From Nodosilinea sp. BSH.14 (GTDB lineage Bacteria; Cyanobacteriota; Cyanobacteriia; Phormidesmidales; Phormidesmidaceae): a stretch of DNA of 13,031 nucleotides. This document shows, one piece after another, positions 1-6,965 of the stretch (position 1 is its first letter; the number at the start of each line of letters is the position of its first letter). The stretch spans positions 1-13,031 of the forward strand of contig JALQST010000041.1 of assembly GCA_023264315.1 (NCBI GenBank), read 5' to 3'. A model generated the notes under the pieces. The model was not told the DNA's origin, ran no database searches, and was given only the letters and a program-made list of their open reading frames with translations. Made by a program: the position numbers and the translations under genes.

Positions 1-1500
1 GATGGACAGCCCATCGGTAATCAGTTCCACGGCATCCTCGGCCTTTTGGAGGGGGGCGACGCGGCGGGTGCTGTCTTTGCGATCACGGTCATCGATGGCC
101 CGTTCTAGGGCAGCGAGGCTTTCCATGGGCTGTTGCTGGGCCTTGAGGTCTTGCTGGCGGCGGCGGGCGCGTTCCGCCACGGAGGCGGTGAGGAAAATTT
201 TCAGTTCCGCATGGGGAAACACCTGGGTACCAATGTCGCGGCCCTCCATGACCACGCCCCCGGCCATGCCGTACTGCTGCTGTTGCTTGAGCAATACCTT
301 GCGCACGATGGGTTGAGCCGCAAGGGTAGACACCTGGGCCGTGACGCTGGCATGGCGAATGGCCTCCGTCACCTCCTGGCCGTTTAGCCAAATGCGGCTG
401 GGGTAGGCGGCAAAGGCGGGGTCGTCCCCGGAGGCGGCGAGGGTGATCTGGCAGTCTTGCAGCAGTTCTGCCACGGCCACATCGTCCTGGAGATCTACGC
501 CTTGCTGAAGCGCTTGCCAGGTAATCGCCCGATACATAGCTCCACTGTCTAAATACAGCAGCCCCAGGCGCTTGGCCACCTGGCGGGCCACGGTAGACTT
601 CCCAGCTCCGGCGGGGCCATCAATGGCGAGGATAGGCTGGCGGTGGCGCAGCAGGATGTTGTCAATCAATCGGGTGGAGCCCAGGTGGGCGGCCACGGCC
701 AACAGCCCCAGGGTCTCCACGTTGTCCAAGGGCACCAGGGTATCGGGATGCACCAGTTCCACATACTGGGGCTGCACCGAGGGATCTTGGGTCAGGGTGG
801 TCTGCACGGCCTCAACCAGTGCTGCACTGGAGCGTTCTCCCGCCTTAAACCGATCCTGGGCCGCCATCAGCCCTCGATACAGGGCCGTGGCCTGGGTGCG
901 TTCCACCGAGTTGAGGTAAGCATTGCGGGAACTGAGGGCTAGCCCATCGGCCTCCCGCACCGTGGGGCAGCCCACAATCTGGACGGGCAGATTCAAATCC
1001 TGGACGAGACGCTTGATGATGGCCAACTGCTGGGCGTCCTTGTAGCCAAAGTAGGCCCGGTCGGGGTGCACGAGACTCAGTAACTTTGTAACCACCGTGG
1101 CCACCCCTTCAAAATGGCCGGGACGATGGGGGCCGCACAGCACAGCGGTCATCGTCGCTGGTGGGATCACCTGGGTGAGGTGCAAGGCCGCTGGCTGGGC
1201 ATGGCCATAGATCTCGCGGGCGGTGGGCATAAAGACAACATCCACCCCCACTTGGTCGCAAAGGTGAAAATCCTGGCTGGGGGTTTGGGGATAGCGATCC
1301 AAGTCTTCCCCCGGAGCAAACTGGGTCGGGTTGAGGAAAATACTCACCACCACTAGGTCATTCTCCCGCTGTGCCCGTTCCATCAGGCGTTGATGGCCAG
1401 CGTGAAGCCCGCCCATGGTGGGCACCAGCCCCAGTCGTTGACCCCTGCGCTGCCGCGCCAAGTAACAGGCTAGGCCGTCCACCGTCTTCAGTACTCGCAC
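1..1500 (-). CDS. panC/cmk: Bifunctional pantoate--beta-alanine ligase / cytidylate kinase (PanC-Cmk fusion), 3' end cut by window edge
   Basis: The N-terminal part condenses pantoate and beta-alanine using ATP to make pantothenate (CoA pathway). The C-terminal part phosphorylates CMP/dCMP. Both are cytosolic. 500 codons are visible. PanC spans about residues 1-280: the nucleotidyl-transferase HIGH-type motif PTMGGLHAGH at 27-36, the NPTQF and GYKDAQQ substrate motifs, and LSSRN at 189-193. Cmk starts near residue 288: P-loop GPAGAGKST at 295-303 and the NMP-kinase motif GRDIGT ending at 425. The reading frame is open at base 1, and family length suggests only a short C-terminal piece is missing. 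The start is GTG at 1500, preceded by GGGAGAGG at suitable distance; an adjacent in-frame GTG at 1503 is an equally legal start. The fusion is the known cyanobacterial form; most other bacteria carry two separate genes. A terminator at 1715-1742 separates this gene from rlpA upstream, so it should have its own promoter in 1504-1714; I could not pick one confidently. Confidence 0.96.
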   Translation of the reverse strand, partial: MRVLKTVDGLACYLARQRRGQRLGLVPTMGGLHAGHQRLMERAQRENDLVVVSIFLNPTQFAPGEDLDRYPQTPSQDFHLCDQVGVDVVFMPTAREIYGHAQPAALHLTQVIPPATMTAVLCGPHRPGHFEGVATVVTKLLSLVHPDRAYFGYKDAQQLAIIKRLVQDLNLPVQIVGCPTVREADGLALSSRNAYLNSVERTQATALYRGLMAAQDRFKAGERSSAALVEAVQTTLTQDPSVQPQYVELVHPDTLVPLDNVETLGLLAVAAHLGSTRLIDNILLRHRQPILAIDGPAGAGKSTVARQVAKRLGLLYLDSGAMYRAITWQALQQGVDLQDDVAVAELLQDCQITLAASGDDPAFAAYPSRIWLNGQEVTEAIRHASVTAQVSTLAAQPIVRKVLLKQQQQYGMAGGVVMEGRDIGTQVFPHAELKIFLTASVAERARRRQQDLKAQQQPMESLAALERAIDDRDRKDSTRRVAPLQKAEDAVELITDGLSI

Positions 1501-1503
1501 CAC

Positions 1504-1823
1504 CTGTCCTCTCCCTGCATTTACTCCCGTGCCGTTTCCGTGTGACAGCTCAATATCCGGCCACTTGCAACCAAGGCCAATACCCTATCAGATTATCGTT
1601 AGTCATAGATAGATCCCCAGGTAACACAGGTGTAGCTGTAGCCATTTTGATGGAGACCCGTTTGGGCTGAGCCTGTGGATCCTTTCCCCTGACCCAGATC
1701 GCTCACCGACCCACAAAAAAACCCCTCAGGAAACCCAAGGGGCCGTAGAAACGCCAACCTCAACAAGCGGGGGCAACCCTACCCAGGGGCCGCGCTGCCC
1801 TCGTTCGACGGGCCAGGAATCGA
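1504..1823. other. Intergenic region between rlpA and panC/cmk
   Basis: This stretch of about 320 bp holds the rlpA terminator (1715-1742) and the presumed promoter region and leader of panC/cmk (1504-1714). I see no convincing -35/-10 pair on the minus strand; a GATAAT-like hexamer lies in the 1595-1610 area, without a good -35. No protein-coding ORF with family resemblance and no tRNA is apparent. Confidence 0.5.
1715..1742 (-). terminator. Intrinsic terminator downstream of rlpA
   Basis: Read on the minus strand, CCCCTTGGG and CCTGAGGGG form a 9-bp stem (two G-U pairs) closed by a TTT loop, followed directly by seven T residues. This is a classical Rho-independent terminator. It lies about 80 nt past the rlpA stop codon and points the same way as rlpA, so it should insulate panC/cmk from rlpA transcription. 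Confidence 0.85.
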
Positions 1824-2906
1824 CTAGGGATTGGACAGGACTTCAAGTTGAACACGGCCTACCCCACTCGCTCGGAGGCCAATTTGACCAGCGGCGGCGG
1901 CAGAGAGGTCAATAATGCGCCCATGGCTGAAGGGGCCACGGTCGTTGATGCGGACGATCACCTGTTGCCCCGTACTGAGGTTGGTGACGCGAACTCGGGT
2001 ACCAAAGGGGAGCGTCCGGTGGGCAGCGGTGAGATCGTTTTGGTTAAAGACCTCGCCACTGGCACTGCGCCGACCGTGGAAACCCGGCCCATACCAGGAG
2101 GCCATTCCAGTCAACGTGGAGGTGATGATGCCCACCTGGGGGGCCGCAGCCGGACGTGTCGGTGCGGGCATCCCTTCCACCCGGCTGAGGGCGGGGGCAT
2201 TGCCCAACAGTCGCCGCATCCGGTTGGCCATTTGCAGCACGTCTTCGGCGGGGTTGGCCGTGGTGTCGGGCAGGATGGTTTGGGAATCCACGGTCAGCAG
2301 CACTTCATCGTTCCAAGTCACCCCAAAGGCTTGCTGATCCGGCAACCAGCGGGCTTCAATGGCGCTGGGGTCTTCGGTTGCTGCCAGGGCCAACAGGCGA
2401 TCCACCAGGGCATCGGCGCGCATCACCGGATCGGTGCTGGCGTTAGCGGGCTGGGCTTGCTTCGCCTCGCCGAGGGTGGGTAATCCCCCCCCAATTAGGG
2501 TGATCACCGGGATGGAACGGAGGTAGATCGTAGCGGCCTGGTTCTCATCGAGGGCGTGGGGCAAGATGGTGGCTAGGGTAGCTACATCCTGGCGTTGAGG
2601 CTGGGAGGTAGATGCTTCGCTGGGGGCGAATTCCCCCGCTGGGGACGGAGAGGCTGGCGTCACTGGATTAGACGTCACCGAAGTTTGAAAAAGAGGGATA
2701 GTTTGACCGCTGGTTCCAGGGTTGGATGCCTCCATCGGGGAGGGAACTGTAGCGGCTTCAGACTGGTCTAGATCAGCGGTTTTTAGGGTTGCATCAATGG
2801 CCACAGAACGGGACTCATCGGCGGATTGAGCATGGCTAGGCAGGGAAGCCCCAACGGTGGACAGGAGGACGGCTGCCGTTAATCCACCAAGTACAGACTG
2901 TTTCAT
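1824..2906 (-). CDS. rlpA: Septal ring lytic transglycosylase RlpA-like protein (secreted, DPBB domain)
   Basis: Secreted RlpA-family protein expected to act on peptidoglycan glycan strands in the periplasm, with a role in septation or cell separation (family knowledge). From the chosen ATG at 2906 it is 360 aa. It has a Sec signal peptide: KQ at the N-terminus, a hydrophobic core at about 5-22, and a likely cleavage after SHA-26 (no lipobox Cys is seen, unlike E. coli RlpA). A long Ala/Pro/Ser/Thr-rich linker covers about 27-100, then a poorly conserved middle region. The double-psi beta-barrel domain covers about 267-360, with GMASWYG at its start, the conserved His296 in TAAHRTLPFGT and Asp322 in VRINDRGPF, the two residues matching those proposed as catalytic in Pseudomonas RlpA. 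No C-terminal SPOR domain is present. An in-frame GTG at 2912 would add two residues; neither start has a clear Shine-Dalgarno sequence. True lytic transglycosylase activity in cyanobacteria is inference. Confidence 0.9.
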   Translation of the reverse strand: MKQSVLGGLTAAVLLSTVGASLPSHAQSADESRSVAIDATLKTADLDQSEAATVPSPMEASNPGTSGQTIPLFQTSVTSNPVTPASPSPAGEFAPSEASTSQPQRQDVATLATILPHALDENQAATIYLRSIPVITLIGGGLPTLGEAKQAQPANASTDPVMRADALVDRLLALAATEDPSAIEARWLPDQQAFGVTWNDEVLLTVDSQTILPDTTANPAEDVLQMANRMRRLLGNAPALSRVEGMPAPTRPAAAPQVGIITSTLTGMASWYGPGFHGRRSASGEVFNQNDLTAAHRTLPFGTRVRVTNLSTGQQVIVRINDRGPFSHGRIIDLSAAAAGQIGLRASGVGRVQLEVLSNP

Positions 2907-3503
2907 ACACACCAGAAGAGATCAACAGGAAGGAAGGTGCTTAATCTCGATGTCAAGGAGGACAGCAAGACAGGTTCCTCGGGGCAACCTTGCGGCACGG
3001 ATCCGTTACAAAGGTTTACTCTTGGCTTTAGACGAAACGTAACTTAGCACGAAGATCCATCCTTGCGAATCCGGGGAAAATCGCGAAAAAAATCTCTGGC
3101 GGGATAAAAATCTGAACGACGCAGCCAGTCAAATTTTCGGAATCGGTTACCCTATCGGAGATTGGGGGCACTCGCCAAGGGGGTAAGTTCTTTTGATTTT
3201 CTTATCAATTAAACAATCTTTGTTTGCGAAAACTCATCATTTGCCACCGCCGAATTGGGGGATCTGGGTCAGCGAACGATGAAGTTTGATCGCCTAGGTT
3301 GGCCCTATTGTGCTGGGAAAACCTTTTAGTTCACTATAGGGTTTTGCTCAAATGGCCTCCACCGCCTTGGCCACCCATCGCCGTAAGGGGCAGCGAAGAT
3401 CATATAAATAGAAATACACGCTGGGTAGGCTCCACGGTGTTTACCCGCGCCTAGCCAGCGCCCCAATAGCAAATGCCTAGAACCTAAGGAAGACTTCCCC
3501 GCT
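2907..3503. other. Divergent intergenic region, rlpA / purM
   Basis: About 600 bp without a supportable gene; it must hold the promoters of rlpA (minus) and purM (plus). What I see: a 10-bp perfect palindrome ACGGATCCGT at 2997-3006; an isolated TTGACA hexamer on the minus strand near 2955 without a matching -10; an AT-rich patch with two adjacent inverted repeats (TTGAT/ATCAA at 3193-3208 and AAACAA/TTGTTT at 3211-3225); two overlapping long-loop inverted repeats at 3303-3345; and a TATAAA hexamer at 3403-3408. I see no tRNA, purine-riboswitch motif or NtcA-type GTA-N8-TAC site. Confidence 0.5.
3403..3408 (+). promoter_or_regulatory. Possible -10 element for purM
   Basis: TATAAA matches the sigma-70 -10 consensus at five of six positions and lies about 95 nt upstream of the purM start. 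No recognisable -35 hexamer sits 16-18 nt upstream, so this is a weak call based on one hexamer. Confidence 0.25.
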
Positions 3504-4592
3504 ATGGATTATCGTGATGCCGGTGTTGACGTGGTAGCAGGGCGTAATTTTGTGCAGCGCATTCGGGCCATGGTAGATGGCACCCGTCGCCCGGAGGTGT
3601 TGGGTGCCCTGGGGGGCTTTAGTGGCCTGTGCGAAATTCCGGCGAGCTATCGCCAGCCCGTCCTCGTTTCGGGCACCGACGGCGTGGGCACCAAGCTCAA
3701 AATTGCCCAACTCACCGAGCGCCACAGCACCGTCGGTATTGACTTGGTGGCCATGTGCGTCAACGATATTTTGACCTGCGGTGCAGAACCCCTATTTTTC
3801 CTAGACTATTTGGCCACGGGCAAACTGGAACCAGAAACCCTGGCCCAGGTGGTGGCTGGGATCACTGAAGGTTGTCGGCAGGCGGGGGCGGCCCTGCTGG
3901 GGGGTGAAACGGCGGAAATGCCGGGATTTTATGCCCCTGGAGAATATGACCTAGCAGGCTTCTGCGTCGGCGTGGTGGAAAAATCCCAAATCCTCGATGG
4001 TCGCCAGGTGCAGGTGGGTGATCGGGTCATCGGCCTCGCCAGCAGCGGCGTCCACAGCAACGGCTTTAGCCTGGTGCGCAAGGTGGTCAGCGAAGGCAAG
4101 CGCCTCGATGGCAGCGGCACGGGCTACGACTGGGCCGAGGTGGTGCCCCGCCTAGGGAATCAATCCCTCGGGGAAATCTTCCTCACCCCCACAACCATCT
4201 ATGTCGAGCCCATCCTCGCCGCCCGCCGAGAAGGCCTGCCCATCCACGCCATGGCCCACATTACCGGCGGTGGCCTGCCAGAAAACCTGCCCCGCTGCCT
4301 TGCCCCCGGCCAAAGCCTCCACCTCACCCCCGGCACCTGGCCTGTGCTGCCCGTGTTTGAGTGGCTGGCCACCGCCGGAGCAGTGCCCCCCCGGGCCATG
4401 TACCACACCTTTAATATGGGCATCGGCTTTGCCCTAATTGTCCCCGCCGACCAGGCCGAGACTGTCCTCACCTGGCTCACCCAGCGCCAGATGGCCGCCT
4501 ATGCCATCGGCGAAGTTATCCCCGGTGAAGGCGAAGTCCTCGGTCTACCCGATTCATCCTTGCGGCACGACCGATCAACGGCTTGCCCCTGA
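3504..4592 (+). CDS. purM: Phosphoribosylformylglycinamidine cyclo-ligase (AIR synthetase)
   Basis: Catalyses the ATP-dependent ring closure of FGAM to 5-aminoimidazole ribonucleotide, the fifth step of de novo purine synthesis, in the cytosol. The protein has 362 aa, slightly longer than the usual 340-350. The N-terminus MDYRDAGVDV matches the family start. The ATP-binding signature SGTDGVGTKLKIA lies at 56-68, VNDIL at 86-90, and GGETAEMPGFY at 133-143, all characteristic of the PurM/PurL superfamily. HITGGGLPENLPR is present in the C-terminal domain. The ATG at 3504 is preceded by AAGGAAGA at 3486-3492, with a spacing of about 11 nt. The gene appears monocistronic: rlpA is divergent, and the next gene is 136 bp away with its own promoter-like elements. 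No clear T-tailed terminator follows the stop. Confidence 0.97.
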   Translation: MDYRDAGVDVVAGRNFVQRIRAMVDGTRRPEVLGALGGFSGLCEIPASYRQPVLVSGTDGVGTKLKIAQLTERHSTVGIDLVAMCVNDILTCGAEPLFFLDYLATGKLEPETLAQVVAGITEGCRQAGAALLGGETAEMPGFYAPGEYDLAGFCVGVVEKSQILDGRQVQVGDRVIGLASSGVHSNGFSLVRKVVSEGKRLDGSGTGYDWAEVVPRLGNQSLGEIFLTPTTIYVEPILAARREGLPIHAMAHITGGGLPENLPRCLAPGQSLHLTPGTWPVLPVFEWLATAGAVPPRAMYHTFNMGIGFALIVPADQAETVLTWLTQRQMAAYAIGEVIPGEGEVLGLPDSSLRHDRSTACP

Positions 4593-4613
4593 GGGCCCAG
4601 GTCTCCTAGCCCC

Positions 4614-4645
4614 TACCGTTTTGGTAGAAAGTCACCGTTTTGGTG
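4614..4645. repeat. Tandem dyad repeat, two copies at 19-bp spacing
   Basis: Copy 1 is TACCGTTTTGGTA (4614-4626); copy 2 is CACCGTTTTGGTG (4633-4645). Each is a 4-bp inverted repeat around GTTTT. The outer pair changes from T-A to C-G, so the symmetry is kept. The copies start 19 bp apart, just under two helical turns, and lie directly upstream of the TACAAT hexamer. This looks like a double operator or activator site; the binding protein is unknown. Confidence 0.55.
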
Positions 4646-4653
4646 GAAGCGCC

Positions 4654-4659
4654 TACAAT
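4654..4659 (+). promoter_or_regulatory. Probable -10 element of the DUF1997 gene
   Basis: TACAAT matches the -10 consensus at five of six positions, about 70 nt upstream of the start codon. The expected -35 position (about 4631-4636, GTCACC) has no consensus hexamer but falls on the second dyad copy. This fits an activator-dependent or repressed promoter (inference). Confidence 0.4.
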
Positions 4660-4728
4660 AAAAATGAGCTCGCGTCACAAAACTTTATCTGTTCGATAGC
4701 AATCCCCATTTTCAGGTACCGTTCTCCT

Positions 4729-5316
4729 ATGAAAGAGTTTCACGCCAGCCAAGCCCTGAATGTGCGGGTGCCCCACGAGGCCATTCCCATTGAGCACTAC
4801 CTGCGTCAGCCCCAGCGCTTGGTGCAGGCCATTACCGATCCGCGTCGCATTGAACCTCGGGCCGAGGGCGTGTATCGCCTGAGTTTGCGACCCCTGCACT
4901 TCTTTGGCATCCATGTCGAACCCACTACGGATCTGCGGGTGTGGGACTTGGCCGACGGCTCCCTTTGCCTAGAGGCACTGGATTCTGAGGTACGTGGCCC
5001 TGGCTATCTCAGTCACATTAATGAGTCCTTTTCCCTGGGCCTGAAGGGTATCCTCAAACCCCATCGCAAGGAACACCATACCGAAGTTCAGGGCGAAGCC
5101 AACCTCACCATTCGGTTGGAGATGCCGCCGCCCATCAAACATATGCCCCACGGGATACTCGATGCCACCGGGCGCACCTTCCTCAACGGCATTTTGATGA
5201 CCATGAAAAGCCGCATTGAGCATCATCTCATCCACGACTACCGGGCCTGGGTCGAACACACCACTCAAAGTGCCCAAGATCGCCCCAGCATCGTCCAGGG
5301 TCGGCTAGCCCAGTAA
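4729..5316 (+). CDS. DUF1997 family protein (cyanobacteria/plastid family)
   Basis: A 195-aa protein of the DUF1997 family, found in cyanobacteria and in plastid-bearing plants; its biochemical role is not known to me. There is no signal peptide and no membrane segment, so it is probably cytosolic. Family-like stretches include PIEHYLRQPQRLVQAITDP near the N-terminus and LRPLHFFGIHVEPTTDLRVW in the middle. The C-terminal part (about 150-185) is amphipathic, with MKSRIEHHLIHDYRAWVE probably helical. I chose the ATG at 4729 because it lies beyond the promoter-like elements and gives a family-like start (MKEFHASQALNVRVP); the frame stays open back to 4438 within purM, but that extension has no family resemblance. 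Shine-Dalgarno is weak (CAGG about 14 nt upstream). It converges on trm1 with only 20 bp between the stop codons. Confidence 0.85.
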   Translation: MKEFHASQALNVRVPHEAIPIEHYLRQPQRLVQAITDPRRIEPRAEGVYRLSLRPLHFFGIHVEPTTDLRVWDLADGSLCLEALDSEVRGPGYLSHINESFSLGLKGILKPHRKEHHTEVQGEANLTIRLEMPPPIKHMPHGILDATGRTFLNGILMTMKSRIEHHLIHDYRAWVEHTTQSAQDRPSIVQGRLAQ

Positions 5317-5335
5317 ACGCTGTAAACTTAAGCGT
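5317..5335. terminator. Small inverted repeat between convergent genes, possible weak bidirectional terminator
   Basis: ACGCT (5317-5321) and AGCGT (5331-5335) form a 5-bp stem around a 9-nt AT-rich loop. The element lies in the 20-bp gap between the stops of the DUF1997 gene and trm1. No T-run follows on either strand, so termination efficiency is doubtful. Confidence 0.3.
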
Positions 5336-5336
5336 C

Positions 5337-6551
5337 TCAACGGAGATCTCTGGCGAGGGTAAGGCAGCGGTAGAGGGGGGCGTCGGTTTTGATGGCCTGG
5401 GGGTCGCAACTGGGCACGGAGGCGCGGTAGCCCTGGGTTTGGAGGGCCGCGATTAGGTGGTCGCGGTTGGGGATATCGTGCTGGCCTCGACGGCCTAGTT
5501 CGCCGAGGGGATAGTAGTAGGGCGGCAGGGAAATTTCGGCGGCCATGCGGTTTAGGCGGTTGGCCTGGGCCGACCAGCCCCAGGTTTCAGCTAGGGCGGT
5601 CATGGCGGCGAGGGTGGGGCCGTGGTGCAGATCGCCCAGCCATAGGGGGCCGCTGAGCGTGGGGGCGGTGCTGCCTTCGGTGGAGTGATCACCGGGACAG
5701 ATTACGCGGCCTAGGTTGCGCCAGTCCACGGTTTGAAATTGGCCGCAGGTGTGGCAATAGCCTAGGAAGCCGTAGGTGTGGCTGGAGAGGGTGGGGCGTT
5801 TGACCAGGCGCACCATGGCCCGGTGGACTTGCCCGGTGAATAGAGAAAACACGGGCTGGATACCTAGCCCACGGGCGGCGGCGGTTTGGGCGGCATGGCC
5901 GATCAGCAGCCGTAGCCCCTGCTCGTGAACGGCGGGGTGGGATCGGGCGGAGGCCCCATAGATGCGGAGGCTGCGTTCGGGGTCGTGGCCGCTAGTGGAT
6001 CGGGCGTCGGTGCTGGTGAGGTAGAGCAGGCCACCGATTTTGGCGGCCCAGAGGGCATTGCTGGTGTGGGGGTTGGGGCTGCCGAAGTTGTCGATGTCCA
6101 CCAGGTCGTAGAAGTCCCGTTCCTGGTAGCAGCGAAAGAAAACCGCCTGGGCGTCCTCGTGGGTGAGGCGGTAGCGGGTAGCGTCCACCGGGGCCAGGTT
6201 GGCGTGCAGGGTATCGGCTAGTTCTGGGTTGCCCTCGTTGGCCCACACCCAGTCGACCCCGGCTTCTAGGAGGTACCGCAAGGGCCGCACCCCGCTGCCG
6301 GTCATGGCATCGAGGACTCGCAAATGGCCGAGGCGTTGTTTTTCTAGGGTGGCCACTAGAACCGCCAAATCGCGGGCTAGGGCGCTTTGGCGGCGGTAGA
6401 AGGCGTCCCCCACGGTAAATGTCACCTGTCCTTCTCGCTGGTGGTGCGGCAGCGGGGAGGGCGACCTTGGGACGCGTGGCCCCAGGGAGGACGATCCAGC
6501 GGGATGGGTGGGGGAAGCATGGGCCAGGGAATCAGCGGTGTCCCCGGACAT
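5337..6551 (-). CDS. trm1: tRNA (guanine-N2)-dimethyltransferase (Trm1 family)
   Basis: SAM-dependent enzyme that makes N2,N2-dimethylguanosine at tRNA position 26 in eukaryotes and archaea (Aquifex Trm1 also acts on G27). Bacterial copies are uncommon and include cyanobacteria. 404 aa from the ATG at 6551, which has GAGG nine bases upstream and starts one base after the preceding stop; a TTG at 6566 would add five residues and overlap that gene. Residues 1-38 are a Pro/Ser-rich extension. The family start EGQVTFTVGDAFY is at about 40-52. SAM-binding motif DAMTGSGVRPLRY lies at 81-93; the catalytic-type motif reads DIDNFGSP at 152-159, where archaeal/eukaryotic enzymes usually have DPFGSP. 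GPLWLGDLH lies at 301-309. The zinc-knuckle region has C266, C269 and C285; the second pair reads CPGDH rather than CxxC, so the fourth ligand may be His or the site may be degenerate. Last gene of a minus-strand cluster. Confidence 0.9.
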   Translation of the reverse strand: MSGDTADSLAHASPTHPAGSSSLGPRVPRSPSPLPHHQREGQVTFTVGDAFYRRQSALARDLAVLVATLEKQRLGHLRVLDAMTGSGVRPLRYLLEAGVDWVWANEGNPELADTLHANLAPVDATRYRLTHEDAQAVFFRCYQERDFYDLVDIDNFGSPNPHTSNALWAAKIGGLLYLTSTDARSTSGHDPERSLRIYGASARSHPAVHEQGLRLLIGHAAQTAAARGLGIQPVFSLFTGQVHRAMVRLVKRPTLSSHTYGFLGYCHTCGQFQTVDWRNLGRVICPGDHSTEGSTAPTLSGPLWLGDLHHGPTLAAMTALAETWGWSAQANRLNRMAAEISLPPYYYPLGELGRRGQHDIPNRDHLIAALQTQGYRASVPSCDPQAIKTDAPLYRCLTLARDLR

Positions 6552-6552
6552 G

Positions 6553-6849
6553 CTAGGCGGCCTCAATAGCCCTGGCCACAGCGGCTTCCAGTCCAGCTTT
6601 ATCCAAATCGGTTAGTACAAACACCTCTTGCACTGTTTTGCCCTTGCGAGCAATTAACTTAAAGCCGCCCCGAATCGGTACCGACACCTTCACCCGCAGT
6701 TCGGGAGAATGGGCGCGGACGTTGGCAATCACGCCGGGGGTGACGGTGCCAATGCCCGGTTGGGTCAGCAGGCGCTCCAGAATGGGGATGAGCCCCGGTA
6801 GATGGGTGGAGTGATTCCAAACGAGGCGACCGTCCGAGGCTTGCTTCAT
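6553..6849 (-). CDS. DUF2103 family protein (predicted metal-binding, small)
   Basis: A 98-aa cytosolic protein resembling the DUF2103 family, small conserved proteins of cyanobacteria and archaea described as predicted metal-binding; the function is unproven. Recognisable stretches are LVWNHSTHLPGLIPILERL (about 9-27), GIGTVTPGVIANVR (about 32-45) and VSVPIRGGFKLIARKGKTVQ (about 55-74), followed by EVFVLTDLD. The HST-H pair near 13-16 could be metal ligands (inference); there is no Cys. The basic stretch around RGGFKLIARKGKTVQ could contact nucleic acid (inference). It ends one base before the trm1 start, so the two are almost certainly cotranscribed and perhaps translationally coupled. No Shine-Dalgarno sequence is evident; the ATG at 6849 fits the family start. 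A block of nested direct repeats lies immediately upstream. Confidence 0.82.
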   Translation of the reverse strand: MKQASDGRLVWNHSTHLPGLIPILERLLTQPGIGTVTPGVIANVRAHSPELRVKVSVPIRGGFKLIARKGKTVQEVFVLTDLDKAGLEAAVARAIEAA

Positions 6850-6851
6850 AA

Positions 6852-6899
6852 AGGGGGCTTCTTATAGGGGAAATGGAGTTAGGGGAAATCGAGGGGGCT
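6852..6899. repeat. Nested direct repeats upstream of the DUF2103 gene
   Basis: On the plus strand AGGGGGCT occurs at 6852-6859 and 6892-6899. Between these, TAGGGGAAAT occurs at 6865-6874 and 6880-6889 (15-bp period). The block lies 3-50 bp upstream of the DUF2103 start. On the minus strand, TATAAG at 6866-6861 resembles a -10 element; if used, transcripts would be nearly leaderless. Regulatory function is inferred. Confidence 0.45.
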
Positions 6900-6965
6900 A
6901 TGGTGCGATCAAACGGGGGAGACAGGCCATGCCTTCACCCCGCTGATGGACAGTCTACCGCAGGA

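Larger units (their letters stand above)
4593..4728. other. Upstream region of the DUF1997 gene
   Basis: This 136-bp gap between purM and the DUF1997 gene contains the tandem dyads (4614-4645) and the -10-like TACAAT (4654-4659). From about 4666 to 4728 lies the presumed 5' leader. A GGTACC palindrome near 4716-4721 is followed by GTT, so that it shares TACCGTT with the dyads. No T-tailed terminator for purM is visible. Confidence 0.45.

Noticed and set aside
816..830. CCAGTGC-T-GCACTGG inverted repeat in panC/cmk
   Set aside because: Only 7-bp arms inside a conserved coding region, with no other regulatory sign; compatible with chance.
2997..3006. ACGGATCCGT palindrome upstream of rlpA
   Set aside because: A single 10-bp palindrome is expected now and then by chance and lacks a second copy or good promoter context.
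4438..4728. N-terminal extension of the DUF1997 protein back into purM
   Set aside because: The extension is Pro/Ser-rich, overlaps purM and has no family similarity; the ATG at 4729 gives the family start and follows promoter-like elements.
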